Assembly: GCA_027485285.1 (NCBI GenBank)
Contig: JAIXRH010000065.1
Location: forward strand, 1-56,595
Direction: 5' to 3'
Length of the DNA stretch: 56,595 nt
Source: Comamonadaceae bacterium
Lineage (GTDB): Bacteria; Pseudomonadota; Gammaproteobacteria; Burkholderiales; Burkholderiaceae_C
A model generated the notes under the pieces. The model made no database searches. It had not been told where the DNA came from and saw only the letters and a list, made by a program, of their open reading frames with translations. Shown here one piece after another: positions 25,972-35,477 of this stretch; position 1 is the first letter of the stretch; each line of letters starts with the position of its first letter. The translations under genes were made by a program, and so were the position numbers.

Positions 25972-28737
25972 GTGACTGATTCTTCTAACAAACCCCTCGA
26001 CCTCGCCGCCCTAGACGCTTTGACCGGTGGCGCTTTTTCCGTTTCGACCTCGGCAGACCGCACCGCACGTCTGCGCGATTGGCTGGCTGGCCAGCCCACT
26101 TTGGCGCAAGTGCAAGCGGCCTTTGACGAAATGAGTCACCGCGACAAGGGCGCTGCCAAAGTCCTGCGCGAAAAGTTGGACGAGCTGCGCCGCAGCAAGG
26201 ACCAAGATGCCTTGATCGTGGAGTGGGCTGCCAAAGGCGAAGCCCTGCGCGATGCGCCACACATCAATTTGAGCGATGCCATGGGCTGGCAGCGCGAAGC
26301 CGCCAAAGCGGGTGCGCCCTTGTCACGCGAGCCCTTGGCCGGTTTGAAAACTGCCTTGGCCGAGCGCGTGAAAGCCATTGAAGACCTGCAACACCAAAGC
26401 CAAGTGCAGCGCGAAGCCGCAGTCCTGCTGGCCCAGCGCATTGAAGTGCTGTCCACCAAACCTTGGCAAGACGCCTTGGCGCAGCGCGAAGCCCTGCAAG
26501 CCGACCTCGACCGCTGGGTGGCCCAAGCCCAAGCCTTGGCGGCTGACGCCCAGTGGCCCAGCGTGGACGCCAAGTTTGCGTCTGCTTTACAAACCAGCAC
26601 CCAACAGGTGCAAGCCGTTTGGACCGCTTTTGGCGAAGCTTTGACCTTGACTGAAGCCGCCGCCGCAGACGCCGCTGCACCCTTGCCCGAAGTGCCTGCG
26701 TGGTCCGAGCAAATTCGCTTGGCCCGTGGCGAAGAACTGCCCCCAGTCGCCGCGCCCGTCAAAGCCGCCAAACCGGCGGCTGAGTCTGCCCCTGGTGTGG
26801 ACGCGACCCGCAAGGTCAAGCCCACTGCCGACAAAGCGGTGGTCGACCAAAAACGTTTAGAGCTGGCCATGCAAGCCGAGGCCTTGTTCAAGCCTGCGCC
26901 TGCGGCCAAGCCCGCCAAAGCCAAAGCACCTCAGGCTGACGACGTGACGCCAGTTCAAGAGGCTGCTGTTGTCGCGCCAGTGGCTGCTGACGCCACGCAG
27001 GCAACGGTTGTTGACATGCCTGCCGTGATTGAAGTCAGTCCACCTGAAACTGCACCAGCACCAGCACCAGCACCAGCGACAGCCGAGGGGATGACGCCAG
27101 TTGCGCCCAAAGTCGATGACGTGGTTCGCGTGCCAGCCATGGGTGGCCGCAAGATGCAAGAAAGCTTGCGCAACCTGCGCGAGCAATGGAAAAAAATCGA
27201 CAAAGAAGCCGCGCCCAACCCCGCGTTGTGGAAGCGCTTTGACGCCGCTTGCAACCGCGCACACGAAGTGGTGGACGCATGGCTCAAAGAAGCCCGCGCC
27301 CAAACCGCCGCGCACAAAGCCCAACGCTTGGCCTTGATTGAAGAACTCAAGGCTTGGACGCTTGCGCATGCCAATGGCCCTGATTGGAAAGGCGTGGCAC
27401 GCCAGTTGCACCAGTTTGCCCAGCGCTGGCGCGAAAGCGGCCATCTGAGCGAAAAAATGTTTGCCGAGTTGCAACCTGTTTGGAAGGCTGCCATCAGCGC
27501 CGCCCACGAACCGCTGGAAGTGATGCAAAAGGCCAGTTTGGCCCGCCGCCAAGGCCTGATTGCCGAAGCGCAAGCTTTGGGCGCTGCGCCCACCTTGCGC
27601 GTGGACGCGGTCAAAGCTTTGCAGCAACGTTGGCAGGAAGAAGCGCACGCTGTGGTGCTGGACCGCAAGCTAGAGCAAAAGTTGTGGGACGCTTTCCGGC
27701 AACCGATTGACGAAGCCTTTGCCCGCAAGTCGTCGGTGCGTGAGCAATCGCAAGCCGCGCTGACACCGCATGACAAGGCCGTGCTGGATGCCGCCAAGGC
27801 CTTGGAGTCAGCCACCGCCAAAGGCGATGCCACCGCCATTCGCTCTGCCATGCACATGCTGGAACAAATTGCGCGCGGTGAAGCGGTGGCGCCAGTCGCC
27901 CCTGCGCAGACAGCAGCCAGCGCCCCTGCTGCCCCTGCGGCTTCGACCGAGGTGACCGCCCAACAAGAAGCGGTCGCTGCCAGTGACGCCGAAGAACCTG
28001 CCTCAGAAGTTGCGACAGACGCTGCAGGTGTTGAAGAAGCCGCAGTGCCTGTGGCTGAAGCTGCACCTGTCAAACCCAAAGCCCCACCACGTCCTGTGGT
28101 GGCGGTGCGCGGTGATGACCGACCCGGCCAAAAACGCACCGAAGCTGCACCTGCTGGCCGTGGCCGAGATGGCAAGCCCGGCGGCAAGTTTGGCGACAAA
28201 CCAGGCTTTGGCCGTGACGGCAAACCTGGCCGCGATGGCGATCGTGATGGCGGCCGCGAAGGCTTTGCACCGCGTGGCCCTCGATTGGGCGATGCAGCTT
28301 TCCGCGCCCAACGCTTTGCCTTGGAGTCCGCCCAAGATGCGCTGCGCCGCTTGGCCGCGCAAGCCCATGGCGAGGTGTTGACCCAGCTCATGCATGCTTG
28401 GGAAAAGCGCGATGCCACGCAATTGCCAGCCGCGCAAGCCATTGGCAACAAGCTCAGCCCAGCGCAGCGCACGCAATGGTCGCAAGCCTTGTCGGCTCAG
28501 CCGCAAGGCGAGGCAGTCACGCCCTTGTTGCGTTTGGAAGTGGCCGCTGACTTGCCCACACCTGCTGTGCACATGGAGGCTCGCCGTGCTTTGCAACTGC
28601 AAATGCTCACGCGCCGCAATGACCCATCGCCTCAAATGACGTGGGCAGCTGATGCCGCACAGGTGTTGGGTGGTGCGTACGACGAGGCGGCAGCGCGTCG
28701 TTTGCAAGCGGCCTTGAAGGTGTTGTTGAAGCGCTAA
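25972..28737 (+). CDS. DUF349 domain protein with RG-rich region
   Basis: 921 residues starting at GTG 25972. The N-terminal third is helical and Ala/Gln/Glu-rich. DUF349-type repeats are recognisable around residues 385-600 by patterns such as LREQWKKIDKEAAPNPALWKRF and LWDAFRQPIDEAF. Alanine/proline-rich linkers separate them, including an (AP)n stretch at 361-368. Residues about 724-774 are rich in Gly, Arg, Asp and Lys (GRGRDGKPGG, GDRDGGREG), like an RNA-binding RGG segment. The function of DUF349 proteins is not established to my knowledge. A terminator hairpin sits just past the stop, inside the convergent lpxH. Confidence 0.85.
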   Translation: MTDSSNKPLDLAALDALTGGAFSVSTSADRTARLRDWLAGQPTLAQVQAAFDEMSHRDKGAAKVLREKLDELRRSKDQDALIVEWAAKGEALRDAPHINLSDAMGWQREAAKAGAPLSREPLAGLKTALAERVKAIEDLQHQSQVQREAAVLLAQRIEVLSTKPWQDALAQREALQADLDRWVAQAQALAADAQWPSVDAKFASALQTSTQQVQAVWTAFGEALTLTEAAAADAAAPLPEVPAWSEQIRLARGEELPPVAAPVKAAKPAAESAPGVDATRKVKPTADKAVVDQKRLELAMQAEALFKPAPAAKPAKAKAPQADDVTPVQEAAVVAPVAADATQATVVDMPAVIEVSPPETAPAPAPAPATAEGMTPVAPKVDDVVRVPAMGGRKMQESLRNLREQWKKIDKEAAPNPALWKRFDAACNRAHEVVDAWLKEARAQTAAHKAQRLALIEELKAWTLAHANGPDWKGVARQLHQFAQRWRESGHLSEKMFAELQPVWKAAISAAHEPLEVMQKASLARRQGLIAEAQALGAAPTLRVDAVKALQQRWQEEAHAVVLDRKLEQKLWDAFRQPIDEAFARKSSVREQSQAALTPHDKAVLDAAKALESATAKGDATAIRSAMHMLEQIARGEAVAPVAPAQTAASAPAAPAASTEVTAQQEAVAASDAEEPASEVATDAAGVEEAAVPVAEAAPVKPKAPPRPVVAVRGDDRPGQKRTEAAPAGRGRDGKPGGKFGDKPGFGRDGKPGRDGDRDGGREGFAPRGPRLGDAAFRAQRFALESAQDALRRLAAQAHGEVLTQLMHAWEKRDATQLPAAQAIGNKLSPAQRTQWSQALSAQPQGEAVTPLLRLEVAADLPTPAVHMEARRALQLQMLTRRNDPSPQMTWAADAAQVLGGAYDEAAARRLQAALKVLLKR
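27052..27075 (+). repeat. Hexanucleotide repeat (GCACCA)x4 inside the DUF349 gene
   Basis: Four exact GCACCA units encode alternating Ala-Pro at residues 361-368. Being a multiple of three, length changes would keep the frame and only alter the linker length. Confidence 0.8.
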
Positions 28738-29570
28738 ACCAAGCTGAGTGGCAACCGACAAAGCCCCCTTGTGGGGCTTTGTTCGTTTTGGCGTTGCCAG
28801 CTCAACACCTCTAGGCGAGGGGGCTTGGCATCGGCATGCCAGTCGCTCAGCACCCAGCGTTCAAGACCATGGCCCAAGTCATGCACCGCAGGCTTGTGGG
28901 TGTGGCCGTGCAGCAGCACTTGGGCCTCAGCGGCATTCAGCCATGCGACCGCGGCATGGGCGTCCACGTCGGCGTAGCCAGCGAAATCTGGGTTGTGGCT
29001 GTGGCTTTGTTTGCGGGCTTCGCTGGCGTCTCGGACGCTGCGTGCATAGGTTTGGCGTTCAGCCAAAGGCTTCGCCAAAAAGTTGGCTTGCCACTGAGGC
29101 TGGCGCACTTGGGCGCGAAACGCCAAGTAGTCGTGGTCGTCCAAACACAGGGCGTCGCCATGGCTGAGCAAGATGCGCGTCGGGTTTGCAACATTTGCGC
29201 CAGCCAGCTCAAGCACCGTGGGGTCGCTCAAACCGCGCATACCGGTGGCTTTGAGCAACGCAGTGCCCACCAAAAAGTCACGGTTGCCGCACATGAAAAA
29301 CACAGGCATGCGCTGCGCAGCTGATTTGAGCACGGCCAAGCACTGCAGGGCAAAGGGGTCTTGGGTGTCGTCGCCCACCCACACTTCAAACAAATCACCC
29401 AGGATGAACAAGGCGTCTGCTGGCGTGTGTGCCATGTGCTGCGCCCACGCGTCAAACGTGGCAGGCTCGATGGCGTCTAGGTGCAGGTCTGAGATGAAGT
29501 CAACGCGCTGCCAGTGCGGTTGCGCTTGTACGCAGGGCACAGGCTGGGGGGGCACAGGCGGCGTTGACAT
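28734..29570 (-). CDS. lpxH: UDP-2,3-diacylglucosamine diphosphatase
   Basis: 278 residues, calcineurin-like metallophosphoesterase of lipid A synthesis that hydrolyses UDP-2,3-diacylglucosamine to lipid X on the inner membrane surface. Metal ligands are in ISDLHLD, LGDLFEVW, CGNRDF and HGHTHKP. The first 20 residues are proline-rich and precede the core. Its stop overlaps that of the DUF349 gene by about three bases, and a terminator for that gene lies in the lpxH 3' coding part. It follows ppiB by 11 bases. Confidence 0.95.
   Translation of the reverse strand: MSTPPVPPQPVPCVQAQPHWQRVDFISDLHLDAIEPATFDAWAQHMAHTPADALFILGDLFEVWVGDDTQDPFALQCLAVLKSAAQRMPVFFMCGNRDFLVGTALLKATGMRGLSDPTVLELAGANVANPTRILLSHGDALCLDDHDYLAFRAQVRQPQWQANFLAKPLAERQTYARSVRDASEARKQSHSHNPDFAGYADVDAHAAVAWLNAAEAQVLLHGHTHKPAVHDLGHGLERWVLSDWHADAKPPRLEVLSWQRQNEQSPTRGLCRLPLSLV
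28759..28781 (+). terminator. Terminator-like hairpin after the DUF349 gene
   Basis: CAAAGCCCC and GGGGCTTTG form a perfect 9-bp stem with a 5-base loop, followed on the plus strand by TTCGTTTT. It lies inside the last codons of the convergent lpxH gene. Confidence 0.7.
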
Positions 29571-29581
29571 CAGCCGAGGGC

Positions 29582-30088
29582 TTAGAGCGCAACAGCCTTT
29601 TCGATGACCACGTCTTCTTTTGGCACGTCGTCATGAAAGCCTTTGCGGCCCGTTTTGACGGCGGCGATTTTGTCGACCACGTCATTGCCACTCACCACTT
29701 TGCCAAACACGGCATAGCCCCAGCCTTGTTGGCTGGGTGCGGTGTGGTTCAAAAATTCGTTGTCAGCCACGTTGATGAAGAACTGCGCGGTGGCCGAGTG
29801 AGGGTCAGACGTGCGAGCCATGGCCAATGTGTAGTGCTTGTTTTTGAGGCCGTTGTTGGCTTCATTTTCAATCGGTGCGTCGCAGTCCTTTTGCGTCATG
29901 CCTGGCTCGAAGCCACCGCCTTGCACCATGAAGCCTGGAATCACGCGGTGAAAAATAGTTTTGTCATAGTGGCCCTTGTTCACGTAGTGCAGAAAGTTTT
30001 CTGCGCACTTGGGGGCTTTTTCAGCGTCCAGTTCAATGGTGATGACGCCGTGGTCCAAGATGTGCAGTTCGACTTGTGGGTTGCTCAT
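29582..30088 (-). CDS. ppiB: Cytoplasmic peptidyl-prolyl cis-trans isomerase B (cyclophilin)
   Basis: 168-residue cyclophilin without a signal peptide. Active-site segments: [15 protein letters not shown] with the catalytic Arg, [12 protein letters not shown] and the [14 protein letters not shown] end. It accelerates proline isomerisation in the cytoplasm. Its paralogue with a signal peptide lies 39 bases upstream in the same transcription unit, giving a periplasmic/cytoplasmic pair, with lpxH after it. Confidence 0.95.
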   Translation of the reverse strand: MSNPQVELHILDHGVITIELDAEKAPKCAENFLHYVNKGHYDKTIFHRVIPGFMVQGGGFEPGMTQKDCDAPIENEANNGLKNKHYTLAMARTSDPHSATAQFFINVADNEFLNHTAPSQQGWGYAVFGKVVSGNDVVDKIAAVKTGRKGFHDDVPKEDVVIEKAVAL

Positions 30089-30127
30089 GGTGTGTTTCCT
30101 TTGTTGAAATGAGATGTCGACGCGGGC

Positions 30128-30730
30128 TCAAAGCACGCTGGCCGATTGGATGACGATGGGTGTGCGCGGCACGTCAGAAGGGAACGGGCCGCCGAAGCCG
30201 GTTTGTACGGTTTTGATTTTGTTCACAGTGTCCATCCCCGACACCACTTTGCCAAACACGGTGTAGCCGGGTTGTTGGGGTGTGGGATCCAAAAAGCCGT
30301 TGTCCACCACGTTGATGAAGAACTGCGATGTGGCTGAGTTGGGCACATTGGTGCGCGCCATGGCCACTGTGCCCATGGTGTTGCGTGGCCCACCCTTGGC
30401 CAAGGCTTCGCGGCCTTCGTGTTCAACGGGTGGGCGTGTGCGGCGCTCGATGTAGCGTTGGTCGTAGCCACCGCCTTGCACCATGAAGTTGCCAATCACG
30501 CGGTGAAAAATCGTGCCATCGTAGTGCTTGTCGCGCACGTATTGCAAAAAGTTGTCCACCGTCTTCGGTGCTTTGTCTGGGTAAACCTCGACCACAAATT
30601 CACCGGCAGTGGTGACAAATTTCACGCGCGGCGCATCTTGGGCGATGGCGGTTTGGGCTAAGCCCACAAAGGCGAGGGCGCAAAAGCTGGCTTTGCAAAG
30701 TGCGCGGCGGGTCAAAGATGCAAGTGTCAT
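30128..30730 (-). CDS. Periplasmic peptidyl-prolyl cis-trans isomerase (cyclophilin)
   Basis: 200 residues. A signal peptide ends near residue 30 (LAQTAIAQ) and is followed by a cyclophilin domain with FHRVIGNFMVQGGGY, ATSQFFINVVDN and FGKVVSGMDTVNKI. PpiA-like, acting on envelope proteins. The ATG overlaps the stop of the TPR gene by four bases, and ppiB follows. About 50% identical by eye to the neighbouring ppiB product, so the pair probably arose by duplication. Confidence 0.93.
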   Translation of the reverse strand: MTLASLTRRALCKASFCALAFVGLAQTAIAQDAPRVKFVTTAGEFVVEVYPDKAPKTVDNFLQYVRDKHYDGTIFHRVIGNFMVQGGGYDQRYIERRTRPPVEHEGREALAKGGPRNTMGTVAMARTNVPNSATSQFFINVVDNGFLDPTPQQPGYTVFGKVVSGMDTVNKIKTVQTGFGGPFPSDVPRTPIVIQSASVL

Positions 30731-31389
30731 GGTTTGCCTTGGGTGATGTCTAGGACGGGTTTGAGGCGTTCAATTTTTTGAGAAATGCCGCGCTGCTTGG
30801 GTTCAACAGTCAAAGATCGCTCATACGCTTGACGGGCCATGTTGACCAGCAAGTCGCCCATGTTTTCATGGGCGGCCGCATAGTTGGGGTTGGCACGTAA
30901 AGCCGCCTCCAGCGAAGCCTTGGCGTTGGGGTAGTCACCTTGGGCGGCGTAAATTGCGCCCAAGTTGTTGTGGGGCTCGGGCAGCTCGGGGTATTCACGC
31001 GTGAGGTCCAAGTACACCTGTTGCGCCATCGTGGGCTGATCGAGTTGTTCAAAAATATAGGCTTGCCAAAACCGCATTTGGGGGTCACGCGGGTTGGTGG
31101 TCAAGCCTTTGTTCACCAACAGCAAAGCCTGACGGTATTTGGCTTGGCGCAACAGCTTGCGCACGTTGTTATGCGGCGTGCTGATGACAGTGGGCAGAGT
31201 GGATTGGCCAGGTTCCCACTCTGGAACTTCCACGCTTTGGGCCGAGGCCGCGCCTGCTGCAAACACCAATGTCAAACCCAGCGTGACGCAACGCAGCCTT
31301 TGGGCTGTCCAAGGGCTGTATGGGCTCAGCAGTGGGGCATCAAGTGAAGCCAAAAACTTGACTTGGTGGGTGGGGCGAGGGTTTGTCAT
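30727..31389 (-). CDS. Exported tetratricopeptide repeat protein
   Basis: 220 residues from the ATG at 31389. A long N-terminal region ends in a hydrophobic stretch TLGLTLVFAAGAASA, probably a signal peptide cleaved near residue 50. TPR-type helix pairs cover about 75-200, with hallmarks PEPHNNLGAIYAAQGDYPNAKASLEAAL and AHENMGDLLVNMARQAYERSL. TPR proteins are scaffolds; the partner is unknown, and no enzyme motif is present. First gene of the TPR-cyclophilin-cyclophilin-lpxH operon, divergent from cysS across about 100 bases. Confidence 0.88.
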   Translation of the reverse strand: MTNPRPTHQVKFLASLDAPLLSPYSPWTAQRLRCVTLGLTLVFAAGAASAQSVEVPEWEPGQSTLPTVISTPHNNVRKLLRQAKYRQALLLVNKGLTTNPRDPQMRFWQAYIFEQLDQPTMAQQVYLDLTREYPELPEPHNNLGAIYAAQGDYPNAKASLEAALRANPNYAAAHENMGDLLVNMARQAYERSLTVEPKQRGISQKIERLKPVLDITQGKP

Positions 31390-31490
31390 GTGCTTTGTAT
31401 ACTGCAACCATTGTAAAACAGCGGGTCTGATCGACTCCTTGGCTTTCACCTCATTACCGACCCTTCATTGCGGTCACTGATCCATCACTC

Positions 31491-32864
31491 ATGACGCTTC
31501 GCATTCACAACACGCTCACGCGTGCGTTGGAGAACTTTTCGCCTCTAGAGCCTGGCCATGTGCGCATGTACGTGTGCGGCATGACCGTGTACGACCTCTG
31601 CCATTTGGGCCACGCCCGCTCCATGGTGGCCTTTGACGTGGTGCAGCGTTGGCTCAAGGCCAGCGGCTATCGCGTCACCTATGTGCGCAACATCACCGAC
31701 ATTGACGACAAGATCATCAAACGCTCGCTAGACAACGGCGAAACCGTGCGCGGCTTGACCGACCGCATGATTGAGGCCCTGCACCAAGACGCCGATGCTT
31801 TGGGCATCGATCGCCCGACACACGAGCCCCGTGCGATGGACTACGTGCCGCACATGCTCTCAATGATCGGCACCCTCCAAGACAAAGGCTTGGCCTACCA
31901 AGCCCGCAATGGCGACGTCAACTACGCCGTGCGCAAGTTTGCGGGCTACGGCAAGTTGTCGGGCAAGTCGCTGGATGAGCTGCAAGCAGGCGAGCGCGTG
32001 GCCGTGGATGACGGCAAAGAAGACCCGCTGGACTTTGTGCTGTGGAAATCAGCCAAAGAGAGCGAGCCAGAAGAAGTGAAATGGGCCAGCCCCTTTGGAG
32101 CGGGCCGCCCAGGTTGGCACATCGAGTGCTCGGCCATGAGTTGCGAGATGCTGGGGCAGAGCTTTGACATTCATGGCGGTGGGGCTGACCTACAGTTCCC
32201 GCACCACGAAAACGAAATCGCGCAAAGCGAAGGCGCGAATGGCAAAAAAATGGCCAGCATCTGGATGCACAACGGCTTCATCAACGTGGACAACGAAAAA
32301 ATGTCCAAAAGCTTAGGCAACTTTTTCACCATCCGTGATGTGCTCAAAGCGTTTGATGCCGAGACCGTGCGTTTCTTTGTGGTGCGCAGCCACTACCGCA
32401 GCCAGCTCAACTACAGCGATGTTCATTTGAACGACGCACGCGGGGCCTTGAAGCGCCTCTACACCGCGCTGGGCACGGTGGCCGCTGCCGATGTCACGAT
32501 CGATTGGGCCGAACCCCACGCCGCTCGCTTCAAAGCCGCCATGGACGAAGACTTTGGCACGCCCGAAGCCGTAGCGGTGTTGTTTGAACTCGCGGGTGAA
32601 GTCAACCGCACACAATCGGCGCAAACCGCTGGCCTGCTCAAAGCCTTGGGGCGGGTGTTGGGCTTGTTGCAATCCGACCCCCAAGCATTTGCCCAAGCGG
32701 GTGCGGGTGTGGACGACCACGCGATTCAGGCGCAAATCGCGGCACGCGCTGCCGCCAAAGCCGCCAAAAACTTTGCCGAGGCCGATCGCATTCGCCAAGC
32801 CTTGGCTGATGAGGGCATCGTGCTCAAAGACTCGCCCACGGGCACCACGTGGGAGCGTGGCTGA
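31491..32864 (+). CDS. cysS: Cysteinyl-tRNA synthetase
   Basis: 457 residues, class I synthetase. The HIGH-type motif is CHLGHAR, the KMSKS loop is [10 protein letters not shown], and zinc ligands include Cys29 ([10 protein letters not shown]) and the CSAMSCEML segment. It charges tRNA-Cys, one copy of which ends the window at 56595. The stop lies 2 bases before the start of the DNA glycosylase gene. Confidence 0.98.
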   Translation: MTLRIHNTLTRALENFSPLEPGHVRMYVCGMTVYDLCHLGHARSMVAFDVVQRWLKASGYRVTYVRNITDIDDKIIKRSLDNGETVRGLTDRMIEALHQDADALGIDRPTHEPRAMDYVPHMLSMIGTLQDKGLAYQARNGDVNYAVRKFAGYGKLSGKSLDELQAGERVAVDDGKEDPLDFVLWKSAKESEPEEVKWASPFGAGRPGWHIECSAMSCEMLGQSFDIHGGGADLQFPHHENEIAQSEGANGKKMASIWMHNGFINVDNEKMSKSLGNFFTIRDVLKAFDAETVRFFVVRSHYRSQLNYSDVHLNDARGALKRLYTALGTVAAADVTIDWAEPHAARFKAAMDEDFGTPEAVAVLFELAGEVNRTQSAQTAGLLKALGRVLGLLQSDPQAFAQAGAGVDDHAIQAQIAARAAAKAAKNFAEADRIRQALADEGIVLKDSPTGTTWERG

Positions 32865-32866
32865 TC

Positions 32867-33511
32867 ATGGCAACGACCGACAAAGTCATCATTGCCACAC
32901 CCGAGTATTGGGCCGAGGCGTGCAAGCACCTGATGAAAAAAGATCGGGTGATGAAGCGCCTCATCCCTCAGTTTGGTGAAGCCTCTTTGCAGTCGCGCGG
33001 CGACGCGTTTGTCACGCTGGCACGCAGCATCGTGGGCCAACAGGTATCGGTCAAGGCGGCACAAACCGTGTGGGACCGCTTCGCTGAATTGCCTCGCAAA
33101 ATCACACCCGCCAACGTGCTCAAGCTCAAGGTAGACGATATGCGCGCGGCAGGCTTGTCGGCTCGCAAGGTGGAATACATCGTCGACTTGGCGCTGCACT
33201 TTGACAACGGCGCTTTGAATGTGAAGACATGGTCAGAGATGACGGACGACGCCATCATCGACGAACTGGTGGCCATTCGCGGCATCGGCCGTTGGACTGC
33301 GGAAATGTTTTTGATGTTTCACCTCATGCGGCCCAATGTGTTGCCGCTGGACGATGTGGGGTTGATCAACGGCATCAGCCGCAACTATTTTTCGGGCGAG
33401 GCGGTCAGCCGCAGCGAAGCCCGCGAGGTGGCGGCTCCTTGGGCCCCTTATTGCAGTGTGGCGACTTGGTATATTTGGCGCTCGCTAGATCCGTTGCCAG
33501 TGTCTTACTGA
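32867..33511 (+). CDS. DNA-3-methyladenine glycosylase II-type (HhH-GPD)
   Basis: 214 residues of the HhH-GPD superfamily. The helix-hairpin-helix is LVAIRGIGRWTAEMFL (about 135-150), followed by LPLDDVGL with the catalytic Asp near 163. The short form lacks the N-terminal AlkA domain. It should remove alkylated purines in base-excision repair; the xth endonuclease at 2913 would act after it. The ATG at 32867 is preferred over an in-frame upstream codon inside cysS. It is two bases after the cysS stop and 21 bases before accA. Confidence 0.92.
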   Translation: MATTDKVIIATPEYWAEACKHLMKKDRVMKRLIPQFGEASLQSRGDAFVTLARSIVGQQVSVKAAQTVWDRFAELPRKITPANVLKLKVDDMRAAGLSARKVEYIVDLALHFDNGALNVKTWSEMTDDAIIDELVAIRGIGRWTAEMFLMFHLMRPNVLPLDDVGLINGISRNYFSGEAVSRSEAREVAAPWAPYCSVATWYIWRSLDPLPVSY

Positions 33512-33532
33512 GCGCGCAAGGAGTATTGAATT

Positions 33533-34510
33533 TTGGCTAAACGCACTTTCCTCGACTTTGAACAACCCATTGCTGAACTCGAAGGCAAGATCGACGAGTT
33601 GCGCTATGTGCAAAGCGAGTCTGCGGTTGATATCTCTGACGAGATTGACCAGCTCAGCAAAAAAAGCATGCAGCTGACCAAGGACATTTACAGCGACCTC
33701 ACGCCTTGGCAAATCACCAAAATTGCGCGTCATGCCGAGCGCCCTTACACGCTCGACTACATCAACGACATCTTCACCGACTTTGTGGAAATGCACGGCG
33801 ACCGCCACTTTGCGGATGACCTGAGCATCGTCGGCGGCTTGGCCCGTTTCAATGGCAACGCTTGCATGGTGTTGGGTCAGCAAAAAGGCCGCGACACCAA
33901 AGAGCGCGCCTTGCGCAACTTTGGCATGAGCAAGCCCGAGGGCTACCGCAAAGCCTTGCGTTTGATGAAGACCGCTGAGAAGTTCAAGCTGCCCGTGTTC
34001 ACCTTTGTGGACACACCCGGTGCTTACCCCGGCATTGACGCCGAGGAGCGCAGCCAATCCGAAGCGATTGGCCGCAACATTTTTGAAATGGCCCAACTCG
34101 AAGTCCCGATCATCACCACCATCATTGGTGAAGGTGGCTCGGGCGGCGCGTTGGCCATCAGCGTGGCAGACCAAGTGTTGATGCTGCAGTACTCGGTCTA
34201 CTCGGTCATCAGCCCTGAGGGCTGTGCCTCGATTTTGTGGAAAACCTCTGACCGTGCCGAAGACGCAGCCGAAGCCTTGGGCATCACCGCCCATCGCCTG
34301 AAAGCCTTGGGGCTGGTCGACAAAATCGTGAACGAGCCTGTGGGTGGCGCGCACCGCGACCCCAAGCAAATGGCGGCACAACTCAAGCGCGGCTTGAACG
34401 ATGCTTGGCGTCAGGTGAGTGACCTCAAGGTCAAAGAACTGCTCGACAAGCGTTACGAGCGCCTCCAAAGCTATGGCCGTTTCACCGACACCAAAGCTGA
34501 CGCCCGCTGA
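33533..34510 (+). CDS. accA: Acetyl-CoA carboxylase carboxyltransferase alpha subunit
   Basis: 325 residues. It transfers the carboxyl group from biotin to acetyl-CoA together with AccD in the first step of fatty acid synthesis. Typical segments: [51 protein letters not shown] and [15 protein letters not shown]. The start is TTG 33533, with AAGGAG at 33518-33523 nine bases upstream; no ATG fits. tilS begins inside its 3' end. Confidence 0.97.
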   Translation: MAKRTFLDFEQPIAELEGKIDELRYVQSESAVDISDEIDQLSKKSMQLTKDIYSDLTPWQITKIARHAERPYTLDYINDIFTDFVEMHGDRHFADDLSIVGGLARFNGNACMVLGQQKGRDTKERALRNFGMSKPEGYRKALRLMKTAEKFKLPVFTFVDTPGAYPGIDAEERSQSEAIGRNIFEMAQLEVPIITTIIGEGGSGGALAISVADQVLMLQYSVYSVISPEGCASILWKTSDRAEDAAEALGITAHRLKALGLVDKIVNEPVGGAHRDPKQMAAQLKRGLNDAWRQVSDLKVKELLDKRYERLQSYGRFTDTKADAR

Positions 34511-35441
34511 CTTCCCCTCGCTGGACGCGCTCCAGCACCTTGGCCCATTCGCCGTTGCGCTCAGCGGCGGGGCCGATTCCACGGCTTTGTTGCTTGCCTG
34601 TGCCATCCGTTGGCCTCGCAGGGTGCATGCGGTGCATGTTCACCACGGCTTGCAAGCGGCGGCAGATGGGTTTGAGGCCCATTGCGTGGCTCTGTGTGCG
34701 CGTTTTCATGTGCCTCTGGTGGTGCAACGTGTGCACGCAGCACACGCAGCAGGCGAGAGCCCCGAGGACGCCGCCCGCCAAGCCCGCTACCGTGCCCTGG
34801 CCGAGGCGCTGCAAAGCAACTGGGATGGGCACATCCAGCACATGGCCTTGGCCCAACATGCGGACGACCAAGCTGAGACTTTGTTGCTGGCGCTGTCGCG
34901 TGGTGCAGGTTTGCCTGGCTTGGCGTGTATGCCCGCAGTGGCTGAACGTCATGGCGTGACGTACCACCGCCCCTGGCTGGATGTGCCCGGACTTGCTTTG
35001 CGCGAGGCCCTGACTGCCGCAGGCGAAACTTGGGTTGAAGACCCAACCAACACCGACACGCGCTTCACGCGCAACCGCATCCGTGCTGAGCTGTTGCCGG
35101 TGATTGAGCAAGCGTTTCCTGTCTTCAGGCAAACCTTCGCACGCAGCGCCTCTCACGCAGCCCAAGCGCAAACGCTGTTGCAAGAAATGGCAGAGCAAGA
35201 CTTGCAGCAAGTGGGGCATCCGCCAGCCATCCAAGCTTTGCAGCAGCTCAGTGAGGCACGGCAATCGAATGTGTTGCGTCATTGGTTGGCGCTCGAGCAA
35301 TCTCAAGCCAGCGCCGCACAACTGCAGGCCTTGTTGGTGCAGGTCAAAGCGTGCACCACTCGCGGCCACCACATCGACATCAAGGTGGGCCGTGGCTTCG
35401 TCAGGCGTGATGGGGCGGTGTTGCGTTGCTACAATCTGTGA
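34473..35441 (+). CDS. tilS: tRNA(Ile)-lysidine synthetase
   Basis: About 322 residues. It converts cytidine-34 of tRNA-Ile(CAU) to lysidine so that it reads AUA. The PP-loop ATPase motif [10 protein letters not shown] is near residue 30. The [32 protein letters not shown] and [12 protein letters not shown] segments are characteristic. The only convincing ATG is at 34473, so the gene overlaps accA by 38 bases in another frame. The C-terminal part is shorter than in E. coli TilS (432 residues), and the tRNA-binding C-domain looks reduced. Confidence 0.92.
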   Translation: MAVSPTPKLTPADFPSLDALQHLGPFAVALSGGADSTALLLACAIRWPRRVHAVHVHHGLQAAADGFEAHCVALCARFHVPLVVQRVHAAHAAGESPEDAARQARYRALAEALQSNWDGHIQHMALAQHADDQAETLLLALSRGAGLPGLACMPAVAERHGVTYHRPWLDVPGLALREALTAAGETWVEDPTNTDTRFTRNRIRAELLPVIEQAFPVFRQTFARSASHAAQAQTLLQEMAEQDLQQVGHPPAIQALQQLSEARQSNVLRHWLALEQSQASAAQLQALLVQVKACTTRGHHIDIKVGRGFVRRDGAVLRCYNL

Positions 35442-35477
35442 GTTTTTTTGCCCATAACACAACAGTTTTAAACAAAT

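Noticed and set aside
26937-27100. Repeat array resembling CRISPR
   Set aside because: The GCACCA units are a short in-frame Ala-Pro repeat in a coding region without spacers.
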